NCBI RefSeq assembly: GCF_900111145.1
Contig: NZ_FOIR01000001.1
Coordinates: 7,501-71,500 of the forward strand
Direction: 5' to 3'
Source of the DNA: Roseivirga pacifica
Lineage (GTDB): Bacteria > Bacteroidota > Bacteroidia > Cytophagales > Cyclobacteriaceae
Length of the DNA: 64,000 nt
In this document: piece by piece, positions 49,899 to 58,720 of the stretch
Numbering within the stretch: position 1 is the first letter of the stretch
Layout of the letters: every line of letters starts with the position of its first letter
Position numbers and translations under genes: made by a program
The notes under the pieces: model-generated
Told to the model about the DNA's origin: nothing
Database searches by the model: none
Seen by the model: only the letters and a program-made list of their open reading frames with translations

Positions 49899-52889
49899 AT
49901 GACGGATTTTAAGAAGTTGAATAACCTGACCGGTTGGGCGGTTTTTGCAGTATCCATGATAGCTTACGTGCTAACTGTAGAACGCACCGCCAGCTTTTGG
50001 GACTGTGGCGAATTCATTGCTATTGCATACAAATTAGAGGTGTCGCACCCACCGGGGGCACCGCTCTTTATGCTTATTGGTCGCTTGTTCTCCTTTCTGT
50101 CGTTTGGCGATGTAACCCGCGTTGCCTATTGGGTTAACATGTCAAGTGTTATTGCCAGTGCATTCACGGTGCTTTTCCTTTACTGGTCTATTGTAATGCT
50201 TGGCCGCAAGCTTATCAGTGCCAAAGTTGGCGAAGAAACTTCTTTTCAGAAGCTAATGCTTGCCGGTGGAGGTGCAGTAGGTGCCTTAGCTTTTGCCTTT
50301 ACCGATTCGTTCTGGTTCTCGGCAGTTGAAGGCGAGGTTTACGCCATGTCTTCTTTCTTTACAGCCATTGTTTTTTGGGCAATGCTTAAGTGGGAATTGG
50401 TTGAAGACGAAAGCCATGGTAACAAATGGTTGCTCTTTATTGCTTACATGCTTGGGCTTTCTACTGGTATTCACCTATTGGGCTTAGTAACGCTGCCTGC
50501 GCTGGGCTTGCTTTACTACTTCAAAAAATACGAAAACCCAAACTGGAAGGGTGCTGCCATTGCTATGGCATTCAGCCTTTTCTTGGTGCTATTCATTAAC
50601 TCATTCATTATTCCAGGTTTACCAACCATTGCCGGTAAGTTGGAAGTAACCTTTGTAAACACCTTTGGACTGCCATTCGGCTCCGGTGCGTTGTTCCTTT
50701 TCATTTTGGTTATTGCCGCCATTGTTTTTGGCTTGAAATACACGGCCAAAAAAGAAATGGTCAACCTAAATACACTTATCCTTTCAATGGCATTTGTATT
50801 GTTAGGTTATAGCTGTTACGCGGTAATACTAATCCGTTCTAGGGCCGACCCGCCAATTGACCAAAACAACCCGGAGGACGTAATGACCTTTATTTCTTAC
50901 CTAAAACGTGAGCAATATGGTAGCCGTCCGCTGGTTTATGGCCAGTACTTTAATGCACCACAAACCGACATTACAAAGGGCGCTCCGATTTATTACAAAG
51001 CGGACGATGAGTACAAAATTGCTGACTACAAAACGGAGGCAGAATACGATCCGGCTTATCAAACTTTGATGCCAAGAATGTGGAGTTCATCGCCTGCACA
51101 CGCTCAGCGATACATGCAAATCGCAGGTTTAAGACCAGGTGAAAGGCCAAGTTTTGGTGACAATCTTTACTTTATGTTCACGCACCAAATTGGGCATATG
51201 TACTTGCGCTACTTCATGTTCAACTTTGCTGGGCGCGAAAGTGACATTCAAGATGCAGACTGGATTGGCCCGTTCGAATCGAATAAAGACCTGCCAGAAA
51301 CCATTAAAAATAACAAGGGAAGAAATCAGTACTTTATGATTCCATTGATTCTGGGATTGATTGGTTTCTTCTTCCAATTCAACAAAGACCCTAAGCGATT
51401 CTTTGCAACGTTCATGTTCTTCATTCTAACCGGTGTGGCGCTAGTAATCTACCTTAACTCACCACCTGTTGAGCCAAGAGAGCGCGACTACATTTACGCT
51501 GGTTCTTATTATGTTTTTGCCATTTGGATTGGCCTTTCGGTGTTGGCCATTGGTTCTGCCCTCGTAAAAAGAGGTAAGCAGTTGGCACCTATCGCGGTAG
51601 CTTTAGGAATGATTGCGCCAATTATTTTGGCAGCAGAAAACTGGGACGACCACGACCGCTCTGACAGATACTTCTCTGTAGATTCTGCTAGAAACTTCTT
51701 GGCTTCTTGTGCACCAAATGCCATTCTATTTACCGGTGGAGATAATGACACCTTCCCGCTTTGGTACATTCAGGAGGTAGAAGGTTTTAGAACCGATGTA
51801 CGAGTAGTTGTATTGAGCTACTACCAAACAGATTGGTACGTAGACCAAACGGCACAGAAGATGAACGACTCTGAGGCATTCCCTTACTCTTTAAGAAAAG
51901 AGAACTACCGTCAGGGTAAAAACGACATTCTATTCATTAGTGAACAGCCACAGTTTGCTGGTCAGGCCGTTGATTTGGAGCAGTACCTTGACGTTCTGAG
52001 AAGAGATGTGGATGCCTTTAAGCGCACCTTCACTTCTGGAGATGAGTACATGATCATTCCGTCTAAATCATTAATGCTTAACATTGACACGGCAGCAGTT
52101 TTAGAAAAGAACATTATTCCTGAAAAGCTAAAGCCTTACGTTACACCTCGTATGTTCTTTAACTTTAACCAAGATCAGAATGGTGAATTGCAATCCACTA
52201 TCTTGGACAAAGGACAAATGATGTTGCTAGATTTAATTGCAACCAATAATTGGGAGCGACCAATCTACTTTAACTACACGTCTGTAGCTTCTCTAAACTT
52301 CGACTTAGATCCTTATTTGGTTCAGGAAGGAATGGCTTATCGTCTGTTGCCAGTTCGTAATCCGGGTGGCATGCGCGAGCTAGTAGACACCGACCTGATG
52401 TATAAAAATGTGATGGAAGAAATGAGGTTCCGTGGGTTAGATAACCCTAAGGCAAACCTTAATGAGGACTATCGTGGCTTTGTGCAAAACCACAGATCTA
52501 TGTTTGCTACACTAGCCGAAGCCTTGGCTTTGGAAGGAGACACTGCTCGTGCTAAAGAAGTATTGGACTATGGCATGGAGAAAATGCCAGCGGAGGCCGT
52601 ACCATACGATGTTTCTACCGTTGCAATAGCCGAAAACTACTTCAGAATTGGAGAGACCGAAACCGGAACCAGAATTGCCATGGAAATAGCCAAGCAATTC
52701 AACGAAGAGTTGACTTATCTACAGAACAAAAAGCGTATTGGCTCTAGAGATTTCTCTTCGAAACTTAGAGGCTTGCAATACCTGCACCTTGTTTTAGGTG
52801 AGTATGGTAAAAACGAGGAAACTCAAACCGTACGTTCTATGATGGAAGAACAAAACGTAAGATTGAACATAGACAGAAGTAATTTCTAA
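49899..52889 (+). CDS. DUF2723 membrane protein (protein O-mannosyltransferase-like)
   Basis: A large polytopic protein of the DUF2723 family, related to dolichyl-phosphate-type O-mannosyltransferases; human TMEM260 belongs to this family and is an O-mannosyltransferase. SFWDCGEFIAIAYKLEVSHPPGAPLFML (about 30-57) holds the acidic motif of the first loop. Some ten or more helices extend to about residue 560. A soluble C-terminal part follows with NAILFTGGDNDTFPLWYIQEVEG and TPR-like helices near the end (LAEALALEGDTARAKEVLDYG). 996 residues, normal for the family. A role in glycosylating exported proteins is inferred. Confidence 0.88.
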   Translation: MTDFKKLNNLTGWAVFAVSMIAYVLTVERTASFWDCGEFIAIAYKLEVSHPPGAPLFMLIGRLFSFLSFGDVTRVAYWVNMSSVIASAFTVLFLYWSIVMLGRKLISAKVGEETSFQKLMLAGGGAVGALAFAFTDSFWFSAVEGEVYAMSSFFTAIVFWAMLKWELVEDESHGNKWLLFIAYMLGLSTGIHLLGLVTLPALGLLYYFKKYENPNWKGAAIAMAFSLFLVLFINSFIIPGLPTIAGKLEVTFVNTFGLPFGSGALFLFILVIAAIVFGLKYTAKKEMVNLNTLILSMAFVLLGYSCYAVILIRSRADPPIDQNNPEDVMTFISYLKREQYGSRPLVYGQYFNAPQTDITKGAPIYYKADDEYKIADYKTEAEYDPAYQTLMPRMWSSSPAHAQRYMQIAGLRPGERPSFGDNLYFMFTHQIGHMYLRYFMFNFAGRESDIQDADWIGPFESNKDLPETIKNNKGRNQYFMIPLILGLIGFFFQFNKDPKRFFATFMFFILTGVALVIYLNSPPVEPRERDYIYAGSYYVFAIWIGLSVLAIGSALVKRGKQLAPIAVALGMIAPIILAAENWDDHDRSDRYFSVDSARNFLASCAPNAILFTGGDNDTFPLWYIQEVEGFRTDVRVVVLSYYQTDWYVDQTAQKMNDSEAFPYSLRKENYRQGKNDILFISEQPQFAGQAVDLEQYLDVLRRDVDAFKRTFTSGDEYMIIPSKSLMLNIDTAAVLEKNIIPEKLKPYVTPRMFFNFNQDQNGELQSTILDKGQMMLLDLIATNNWERPIYFNYTSVASLNFDLDPYLVQEGMAYRLLPVRNPGGMRELVDTDLMYKNVMEEMRFRGLDNPKANLNEDYRGFVQNHRSMFATLAEALALEGDTARAKEVLDYGMEKMPAEAVPYDVSTVAIAENYFRIGETETGTRIAMEIAKQFNEELTYLQNKKRIGSRDFSSKLRGLQYLHLVLGEYGKNEETQTVRSMMEEQNVRLNIDRSNF

Positions 52890-52914
52890 AAAGCGGAAAA
52901 GCTAAAACATAGAT

Positions 52915-52944
52915 AACCACCTCAATTTTTGGGGTGGTTTTTTT
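52915..52944 (+). terminator. Terminator of the DUF2723 gene
   Basis: AACCACCTC (52915-52923) pairs with GGGGTGGTT (52931-52939, one G-U pair), followed by T residues. Confidence 0.85.
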
Positions 52945-53044
52945 GTGTTAATACATTTAGTACACACCTTACAGACAATCAGCTACCTCTACTTACACCA
53001 TAATTATTTAAACTTGGGAAACGTAATCCATTGCCAGACTGTAA

Positions 53045-54196
53045 ATGAGCGAATACATTAACCCAAACTACCCTGACATCCCCTACCTAAGGGACAAAGC
53101 AAAAAAGAGAATTCCGCGGTTTGCATTCGAGTATTTAGATGGTGGCTGCAATGCCGAGATAAACCTGAAGCGCAACACTGACGAAATTAGGGAAGTAAAA
53201 CTCTCACCCTACTACTTAAGAGACTACCCTGAAATCAGTTTGGAGACTGAACTGTTTGGCAAAACTTATTCGGCACCATTTGGCATTTCTCCTATTGGAT
53301 TACAAGGCATGATTTGGCCCGGTGCTTCCGAAATATTGGCTCAGGCCGCCTTCGAAGAGAACATTCCATTTATACTAAGTACAGTAGCAACCGCCAGTAT
53401 TGAACGCATAGCCGAAATTACGGAAGGGAACGCTTGGTTTCAGCTGTATCATCCCGTAGAAGGGTCTTTAAGAGATGACCTGTTAAAACGCGCTGCAGAT
53501 GCTGGAATCAAAACGCTAGTTATACTTGCCGATGTTCCTTCTTTTGGTTACCGTTCCAAAGAGATTAAAAACGGTTTGGCCATACCTCCACGCATGTCTT
53601 TAAGCAACATTGCGCAAATTATGAGCCGTCCAAATTGGGCGCTGAGTACGCTAATGCACGGGCAACCCGAGTTCAAAACACTAAAGCCCTACATTCCTGA
53701 AGGCATGAGTTTAAGGCACCTAGGGCTTTTTATGAACAAAACTTTTAATGGCCGTTTGAACGAAGAACGCATTAAGATCCTCAGAGATAAATGGCAGGGC
53801 AACTTAGTGTTAAAAGGAGTGGCCACCGAAGAAGACGCTGAGAAGGCCATTACCCATGGATTTGACGGCATGATTATTTCGAACCATGGTGGCCGACAGT
53901 TGGACTGTGGCGAATCAACAATTCATCCAATGAGTCGAATAGCCGCCAAGTATGGCGATCAAACCACAATAATGATGGACAGTGGAATCCGAACCGGACC
54001 AGACATTGCCAACACCATGGCTTCGGGAGCACACTTTTCATTTCTGGGTCGATCGTTTATGTATGGCGTAGGCGCTTTAGGCAAAAAAGGAGGCCGCCAT
54101 ACCATAGGAATACTCAAAAAACAACTGCTGCAGGTTATGCAGCAAGTTTGCTGTTCCAATACCAGAGACCTGCCCAATCATCTGCTAAAGCCCTAA
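53045..54196 (+). CDS. FMN-dependent alpha-hydroxy-acid dehydrogenase/oxidase (lactate dehydrogenase type)
   Basis: A TIM-barrel flavoenzyme oxidising L-2-hydroxy acids. PRFAFEYLDGGCNAEINLKRN (about 24-44) is the N-terminal block. FGISPIGLQGMIWPGASEIL, WFQLYHPVEG and the catalytic His in ISNHGGRQLD (near residue 280) are typical, as is the FMN-binding DSGIRTGPDIANTMASGAHF. L-lactate is the most common substrate of close relatives, but glycolate or mandelate are possible. 383 residues with a Cys-Cys pair near the C-terminus. It has its own terminator and probably its own promoter. Confidence 0.9.
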   Translation: MSEYINPNYPDIPYLRDKAKKRIPRFAFEYLDGGCNAEINLKRNTDEIREVKLSPYYLRDYPEISLETELFGKTYSAPFGISPIGLQGMIWPGASEILAQAAFEENIPFILSTVATASIERIAEITEGNAWFQLYHPVEGSLRDDLLKRAADAGIKTLVILADVPSFGYRSKEIKNGLAIPPRMSLSNIAQIMSRPNWALSTLMHGQPEFKTLKPYIPEGMSLRHLGLFMNKTFNGRLNEERIKILRDKWQGNLVLKGVATEEDAEKAITHGFDGMIISNHGGRQLDCGESTIHPMSRIAAKYGDQTTIMMDSGIRTGPDIANTMASGAHFSFLGRSFMYGVGALGKKGGRHTIGILKKQLLQVMQQVCCSNTRDLPNHLLKP

Positions 54197-54237
54197 CTTA
54201 CTTATTAGACATTATAGCATTATAATTGCAACAATTG

Positions 54238-54261
54238 AGCCCCTTCAAAAGGGGCTTTTTG
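54238..54261 (+). terminator. Terminator of the hydroxy-acid oxidase gene
   Basis: AGCCCC (54238-54243) and GGGGCT (54251-54256) with loop TTCAAAA, then a T run. Confidence 0.88.
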
Positions 54262-54287
54262 CTTTAAATTACCATCAACTTATGGTA

Positions 54288-55796
54288 ATGAAAAAGGCAA
54301 AATTAATTATAGGGGCATTGGCCGTAGTGCTGATACTTTTCGCCTGCGGGGCTGAAGAAAAAAACACTCAATCATCGGCAACCTTTGCAAACCCAGTTTT
54401 TGCTGGCGACTACCCCGACCCGAGTATTTTAAGAGATGGAGATGACTATTATGTGGTTCATTCTTCTTTTGAATATTACCCAGGACTATTGATTTGGCAC
54501 TCGAAAGACTTGCTTAACTGGAAGCCAGTAACCAATGCACTCACCAAGTATGTAGGCTCAGTTTGGGCTCCGGAATTAGTGAAGTACGACAACAAGTACT
54601 ACATCTACTTTCCCGCTAGCAACACCAACTATGTTATTTGGGCTAACTCCATTGAAGGTCCCTGGAGCGAACCAATTGAACTTGATGTAACCATGATTGA
54701 TCCGGGGCATGTGGTGGACGAGGAAGGTAACCGTTTTCTTTACTTCAGTAGTGGAAGTTATGTGCCGCTATCGAAGGATGGACTTTTAATTACTGGAGAA
54801 GTGCAACACAGCTACGATGGATGGCCGATTCCTAGAGAATGGTCCATTGAGTGCTTTTGTATGGAAGGACCTAAACTTTTTAAACGTGGCGACTACTATT
54901 ACCTCACTGTGGCGGAAGGAGGAACTGCTGGGCCAGCTACCGGCCACATGGTAATATCAGCCAGATCTAAAACTCCCTTCGGCCCATGGGAAAACTCACC
55001 ATATAATCCGTTGTTAAGAGCTGAGTCAAGCGATGAACAATGGTGGTCCGTAGGCCACGGAACCGTGTTTGACGATAGCGAAGGCAATTGGTGGATGATG
55101 TTTCATGGTTATGAAAAAGATCACTACAATATGGGTAGACAAACCATGCTAACACCGATAGAATGGACGGAAAATGGGTGGTATAAAATACCCGAAGGGG
55201 TAGCCATCGATAAGCCGATAGGCTTGCCAAATAATGCTACTCAGCGAAGAAATACGACTTTTTCAGACCCTTTTGATAAAGATGAACTCAATCCACAATG
55301 GAAGTTCTTCGGAGGATATGATACCAATAGAGTAACCCTCACAACTGATGGCATTACCATCAGCGGTAAGGGTAACTCTGTTGCTGGCTCCTCACCTATG
55401 CTATACATTCCTTCTGACCATGATTACATTGCCGAGGTGAAACTAGAAATTGAAGGAAACGCAACAGGAGGACTAATACTCTTTTATAATAATGTGGCTT
55501 TTTCTGGAATACTAGCTGATAAATCGAATGTACTAGCCAACCTACGAGGTTGGCAGTTTGTAACGGAGGAAAACGTTATCAACAGGCATGTTTACCTCAA
55601 GCTAAAAAATGAGAATAGCACGGTAGATATGTACTATAGTTTGGACGGGCAAGATTGGATCAAAATTGAAAACTCGTTTGAGTCTTCAGCTTATCATCAC
55701 AATATTCTTAGCGGTTTTATGAGCCTCAGAATTGGCCTTACTTCAATTGGAGATGGGCAAGTGAAATTTAGCAATTTTGAATACAAGCCACTATAA
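54288..55796 (+). CDS. GH43 family glycoside hydrolase lipoprotein
   Basis: A surface or periplasmic glycosidase of family 43 (beta-xylosidase/alpha-arabinofuranosidase type). The lipoprotein signal ends LILFAC with Cys20. The five-bladed propeller shows the catalytic base Asp44 (GDYPDPS), the pKa-modulating Asp138 (MIDPGH) and the general acid Glu193 (CMEGPKL). A C-terminal beta-sandwich of about 190 residues begins near FSDPFDKDELNPQWKF, a form seen in GH43 enzymes acting on xylan side chains. ATG 54288 is used rather than ATG 54282, because the signal begins there. No SusC/SusD pair is adjacent. Confidence 0.92.
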   Translation: MKKAKLIIGALAVVLILFACGAEEKNTQSSATFANPVFAGDYPDPSILRDGDDYYVVHSSFEYYPGLLIWHSKDLLNWKPVTNALTKYVGSVWAPELVKYDNKYYIYFPASNTNYVIWANSIEGPWSEPIELDVTMIDPGHVVDEEGNRFLYFSSGSYVPLSKDGLLITGEVQHSYDGWPIPREWSIECFCMEGPKLFKRGDYYYLTVAEGGTAGPATGHMVISARSKTPFGPWENSPYNPLLRAESSDEQWWSVGHGTVFDDSEGNWWMMFHGYEKDHYNMGRQTMLTPIEWTENGWYKIPEGVAIDKPIGLPNNATQRRNTTFSDPFDKDELNPQWKFFGGYDTNRVTLTTDGITISGKGNSVAGSSPMLYIPSDHDYIAEVKLEIEGNATGGLILFYNNVAFSGILADKSNVLANLRGWQFVTEENVINRHVYLKLKNENSTVDMYYSLDGQDWIKIENSFESSAYHHNILSGFMSLRIGLTSIGDGQVKFSNFEYKPL

Positions 55797-55872
55797 AGTT
55801 AGGGCGTTGTAGTATGCTCATTATGAAGCGTGAAAGAGATCATTCTTCACCTTCAAAAGCTTGCTCAAGCCG

Positions 55873-55925
55873 TTGTTCCTCAATAATCTGCACCTAACTG
55901 AAATATGCTGACTATTGAGGAACAA
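55873..55925. repeat. 13-bp perfect inverted repeat
   Basis: TTGTTCCTCAATA (55873-55885) and TATTGAGGAACAA (55913-55925) are separated by 27 bases. A long-stem hairpin without T run on either strand. Confidence 0.75.
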
Positions 55926-55939
55926 AACACCAATAGCAG

Positions 55940-55953
55940 GGTGTTTAAACACC
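55940..55953. repeat. 14-bp perfect palindrome
   Basis: GGTGTTTAAACACC, with no spacer. Shape and size fit a binding site for a dimeric regulator; no partner is known. Confidence 0.7.
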
Positions 55954-56165
55954 AAAGATACTTTGCTCCACATGACAATTTCAACAATCCCTCCCCCTGC
56001 CAAATAACCATATTATCTGTAGCAGTTTAAAATGCCGCTAATCTATCGGCTTTTCTAATAGGCGCTCATTAACGCACCTGAAAAGCGAAATCAACATCAC
56101 TTTTTAAGAACATTATCTCTAATGGACGCTGCAATTGCATGTCCCATTAATTCAAAAACTAAACG

Positions 56166-57173
56166 ATGAAAGAAACTGATATATGTATCATTGGGGCTGG
56201 TCCCGTAGGTTTATTCGCAGTATTCGAAGCTGGACTTCTCAAAATGAGATGTCATTTAATTGATGCTTTGCCACAGGTTGGCGGTCAGCTTTCCGAGATT
56301 TACCCACAAAAACCTATTTATGATATTCCCGGTTCTCCAGGCGTATTGGCGCAAGACCATGTAAACAACTTATTGACTCAGATCGAGCCTTTTTCACCTA
56401 CCTATTCTTTGGGCGAAAGAGTAGAGGCTGTAGAAAAATTGGAAGATGGCAGCTTTATTACAACCACCAACGAAGGCACCAAAGTAGCATCAAAAGTAGT
56501 AGTTATTGCAGGTGGCCTTGGATCTTTTGAACCGAGAAAACCGGCCATTCAAAACCTTGAAGATTTCGAAAATGGTAAAGGGGTTACTTACATGGTAAAA
56601 GACCCTGAAATGTTCAGAGACAAAGACATCATTCTTGCCGGTGGTGGAGACTCTGCATTGGACTGGACCATTCACCTAGCTGAAATTGCCAAGTCGCTTA
56701 CCTTGGTTCACCGAAACGAAACCTTTAGAGGAGCACCAGACTCTGCTGAGCAGGTATTTAACATGGCCAATGAAGGCAAAATCAACCTCGTGCTTAAATC
56801 GAATATTGTAAAGATTGGTGGTAATGCTACTTTGGAAGAAGTAAACATAGCCGACCACAACAAAGAGGAAACTGTTCACAAAGCAGACTACCTAATTCCG
56901 TTGTTCGGGCTAAGCCCTAAGCTTGGACCAATCGCCAACTGGGGATTGAATGTAGACAAAAATGCTATTCAGGTAGATACTTTCGACTATTCTACCAATG
57001 TGCCGGGTATCTTTGCTATTGGTGACATTAACACTTACCCGGGTAAGTTGAAGCTAATTTTATGTGGATTCCACGAGGCTGCCCTAATGGCGCAAAGTGC
57101 CTTTAAGTATGTGTATCCGGAGCAAAAGCTAAGCTTCAAATACACTACAGTAAACGGAGTTCAGGCTTTCTAA
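56166..57173 (+). CDS. Ferredoxin-NADP(+) reductase, thioredoxin-reductase-like type
   Basis: An FAD enzyme passing electrons between NADPH and ferredoxin (the B. subtilis YumC type). The FAD motif is CIIGAGPVGLFAVFEAG (7-23), the NADPH motif is ILAGGGDSALDWTIHL, followed by LVHRNETFRGAPDS with the Arg pair expected for NADP. The C-terminal GIFAIGDINTYPGKL binds FAD. There is no redox CxxC, so it is not a thioredoxin reductase. 335 residues. A 2Fe-2S ferredoxin gene follows after 12 bases, presumably its partner. Confidence 0.92.
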   Translation: MKETDICIIGAGPVGLFAVFEAGLLKMRCHLIDALPQVGGQLSEIYPQKPIYDIPGSPGVLAQDHVNNLLTQIEPFSPTYSLGERVEAVEKLEDGSFITTTNEGTKVASKVVVIAGGLGSFEPRKPAIQNLEDFENGKGVTYMVKDPEMFRDKDIILAGGGDSALDWTIHLAEIAKSLTLVHRNETFRGAPDSAEQVFNMANEGKINLVLKSNIVKIGGNATLEEVNIADHNKEETVHKADYLIPLFGLSPKLGPIANWGLNVDKNAIQVDTFDYSTNVPGIFAIGDINTYPGKLKLILCGFHEAALMAQSAFKYVYPEQKLSFKYTTVNGVQAF

Positions 57174-57185
57174 CCAGTTAAAACA

Positions 57186-57506
57186 ATGGTAAATATTACT
57201 GTAGAAGACAAAAACGGCACAAGGCAAGATTTGGAATTGCCAACCGATATGGGTTTGAGCCTAATGGAAGTACTAAAGGCCAGCGAGTACAATATTTTAG
57301 CCACTTGTGGTGGCATGGCACTATGCGCTACCTGTCATGTAGAAGTGCTCGAGGGCGCTGACAAACTGCCTGAACTAAACGACCCGGAATACGATATGTT
57401 AGATACTTTACCTGATGCAACGCCAGATAGCCGATTGGCTTGTCAGTTGCGCATTTCCGATGAAATGGAAGGTATGGTAGTAAGGCTTATGGCCGAAGAA
57501 GATTGA
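57186..57506 (+). CDS. 2Fe-2S ferredoxin, adrenodoxin type
   Basis: A soluble electron carrier with one [2Fe-2S] cluster. The ligands are Cys41, Cys47, Cys50 (TCGGMALCATCHVE) and Cys86 (SRLACQLR), in the C-x5-C-x2-C-x35-C spacing of the adrenodoxin/ISC class. The surface is very acidic, with PELNDPEYDMLDTLPDATPD near residues 62-81, the usual docking helix region. 106 residues. It is co-transcribed with the reductase upstream and could supply Fe-S assembly or other acceptors. Confidence 0.93.
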   Translation: MVNITVEDKNGTRQDLELPTDMGLSLMEVLKASEYNILATCGGMALCATCHVEVLEGADKLPELNDPEYDMLDTLPDATPDSRLACQLRISDEMEGMVVRLMAEED

Positions 57507-57515
57507 TATAAAACA

Positions 57516-57555
57516 GGTTTACTTGCTGCAGTCAGCAGCAAGTAAGCCTTTATTA
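57516..57555 (+). terminator. Terminator of the FNR-ferredoxin unit
   Basis: A 14-bp stem, GGTTTACTTGCTGC (57516-57529) with GCAGCAAGTAAGCC (57535-57548), loop AGTCA, then TTTATTAATT. A near copy of this hairpin is at 58429-58461. Confidence 0.8.
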
Positions 57556-57556
57556 A

Positions 57557-58219
57557 TTAAGCGCGTAAAAAAGCATGTATCGCCTCTCTAACACTTAGGT
57601 CGCCTTCGCTCATTTCCATTACTCTGCCATGAGTATTTCGGTCTCGCAAAACTTCTAATATGGTTTCTGCCACAGCAGGCCTAGGTATTTCTTTATTCAA
57701 CTTATGCGGATCGCTTTGAATAGCAATTTCACCTACCGCTTCATCGTCTGTTAGCCGTACAGGGCGTAGTATCGTGTAGTTCAGCTTGCTTCTCTTCAGC
57801 TCTTTATCCGCCAAATGTTTAGCAATGTAGTATGGCTTCATACCGGGTGCAGACCAAAACTCTGGCACATCAGAAAATGCAGCACTAACCATTACAAAAC
57901 GATTTACCCCCTGGGATTTCGCAGCGTCAATCACTTTGGTAGCGCCATAAAGATCTATCTCAATGGTTTTATCTGCTCCTGTAGAACCACCTGACCCTGC
58001 CGAAAACACAATGGCATCAAAGCCATTAATGGTTTCTTCAATTGTTTTTTCAGCGCTTTCTAAACTCTCTACAATTGTTGGCACATTCAAGTTTTCGAAA
58101 TACGATTTTTGCTCTTCTTTTCTAATTAAAGCAGTTGGTTCAAAGTCTTCTGAAGCGCTCATTTTCTGAGCCACAATTCTTCCAATCTTACCATTTGCTC
58201 CTATTATTAATACGTTCAT
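57557..58219 (-). CDS. NAD(P)H-binding atypical short-chain dehydrogenase
   Basis: A NmrA-like, SDR_a5-type Rossmann protein. The cofactor motif is IGANGKIG (7-14), VFSAGSGGS forms the second loop and YYIAKHLADKEL provides a YxxxK-like pair. TILRPVRLTDDEA closes the substrate region. Members act as oxidoreductases or NADP sensors, and the substrate is unknown. 220 residues; start ATG 58219. It lies between two similar hairpins (57516 and 58429), convergent with the ferredoxin gene. Confidence 0.85.
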   Translation of the reverse strand: MNVLIIGANGKIGRIVAQKMSASEDFEPTALIRKEEQKSYFENLNVPTIVESLESAEKTIEETINGFDAIVFSAGSGGSTGADKTIEIDLYGATKVIDAAKSQGVNRFVMVSAAFSDVPEFWSAPGMKPYYIAKHLADKELKRSKLNYTILRPVRLTDDEAVGEIAIQSDPHKLNKEIPRPAVAETILEVLRDRNTHGRVMEMSEGDLSVREAIHAFLRA

Positions 58220-58275
58220 AAATTCTTATTTCTTTATACTACTAACAAGCTGAGTTATTATGAGTTCTAAAAAAA

Positions 58276-58419
58276 TTGAAACTATTCACCGTAGTTTCCA
58301 ACTATGAATGGAAGCATGGTAGCTTAGCCCAAACAACAGGCAGTAGATTGGGTCGTGAGTTGAGTATCTCTGATAAAATAGAGGGTAAGATAGTATGGCG
58401 AATGCCAAAAGAATGTTAA
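58276..58419 (+). CDS. Possible small gene or remnant, 47 codons
   Basis: An open frame from TTG 58276 after an in-frame stop at 58261-58263. It contains NYEWKHGSLAQTTGSRLGRE and ends KIVWRMPKEC. The residue composition looks protein-like and a strong hairpin follows 9 bases later, but no ATG is available and I recognise no family. It could equally be the 3' remnant of a lost gene. Low confidence. Confidence 0.25.
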   Translation: MKLFTVVSNYEWKHGSLAQTTGSRLGRELSISDKIEGKIVWRMPKEC

Positions 58420-58428
58420 TATGAAATA

Positions 58429-58461
58429 GGCTTTCTTGCTGCAGTCAACAGCAAGAAAGCC
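58429..58461. terminator. Hairpin resembling the ferredoxin terminator
   Basis: A perfect 13-bp stem GGCTTTCTTGCTG (58429-58441) with CAGCAAGAAAGCC (58449-58461). It shares CTTGCTGCAGTCA and CAGCAAG with the hairpin at 57516-57548. Either a terminator for the tautomerase unit (minus) or for the small frame upstream (plus). Confidence 0.6.
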
Positions 58462-58475
58462 ATCTAGTTTTACAC

Positions 58476-58703
58476 TTACATTTTATAACCTGGGCTTTTG
58501 TACAAAGTATCCTTTTTACCCATTATCTCATTCGGGTAAACATCCTCTTTCCATTCTGAAGCAGTAAAATCTTCTATGCTCACAGAATAAGAATCGTCCC
58601 CAAGGCCAATCACATTTTGAGCAGCTTTTATAATTTCCTGAGTTAGCTTTTGCTTTTGCTCCTCAGTCTTCCCTTCGATCATTTTTATTTGAATATGTGG
58701 CAT
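58476..58703 (-). CDS. 4-oxalocrotonate tautomerase-like protein
   Basis: A small tautomerase-superfamily enzyme. With ATG 58703 as start, the mature protein begins at Pro1 (MPHIQIKM), the catalytic base of the family; a TTG two codons upstream would spoil this and is rejected. TEEQKQKLTQEIIKAAQNVI is the typical helix, and SVSIEDFTASEWKEDV the second strand region. 75 residues. It is the last gene of a run AraC-cupin-hydrolase-tautomerase on the minus strand. The substrate is unknown. Confidence 0.87.
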   Translation of the reverse strand: MPHIQIKMIEGKTEEQKQKLTQEIIKAAQNVIGLGDDSYSVSIEDFTASEWKEDVYPNEIMGKKDTLYKSPGYKM

Positions 58704-58720
58704 ACCCAAAAGTAGTTGTT

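Larger units (their letters stand above)
55797..56165. other. 369-base gap rich in palindromes, no convincing gene
   Basis: No open frame here looks coding. The stretch holds a 13-bp inverted repeat (55873-55925), a 14-bp palindrome (55940-55953) and a CAAAG-ATA-CTTTG dyad (55953-55965), the left half of which also reads as a minus-strand -7 box TATCTTTG. The last 150 bases before the FNR gene show nothing further. Confidence 0.6.

Noticed and set aside
55821-56003. A 60-codon minus-strand frame in the gap before the FNR gene
   Set aside because: It runs through the palindromes, lacks a recognisable family and shows no promoter in the right place for its start.
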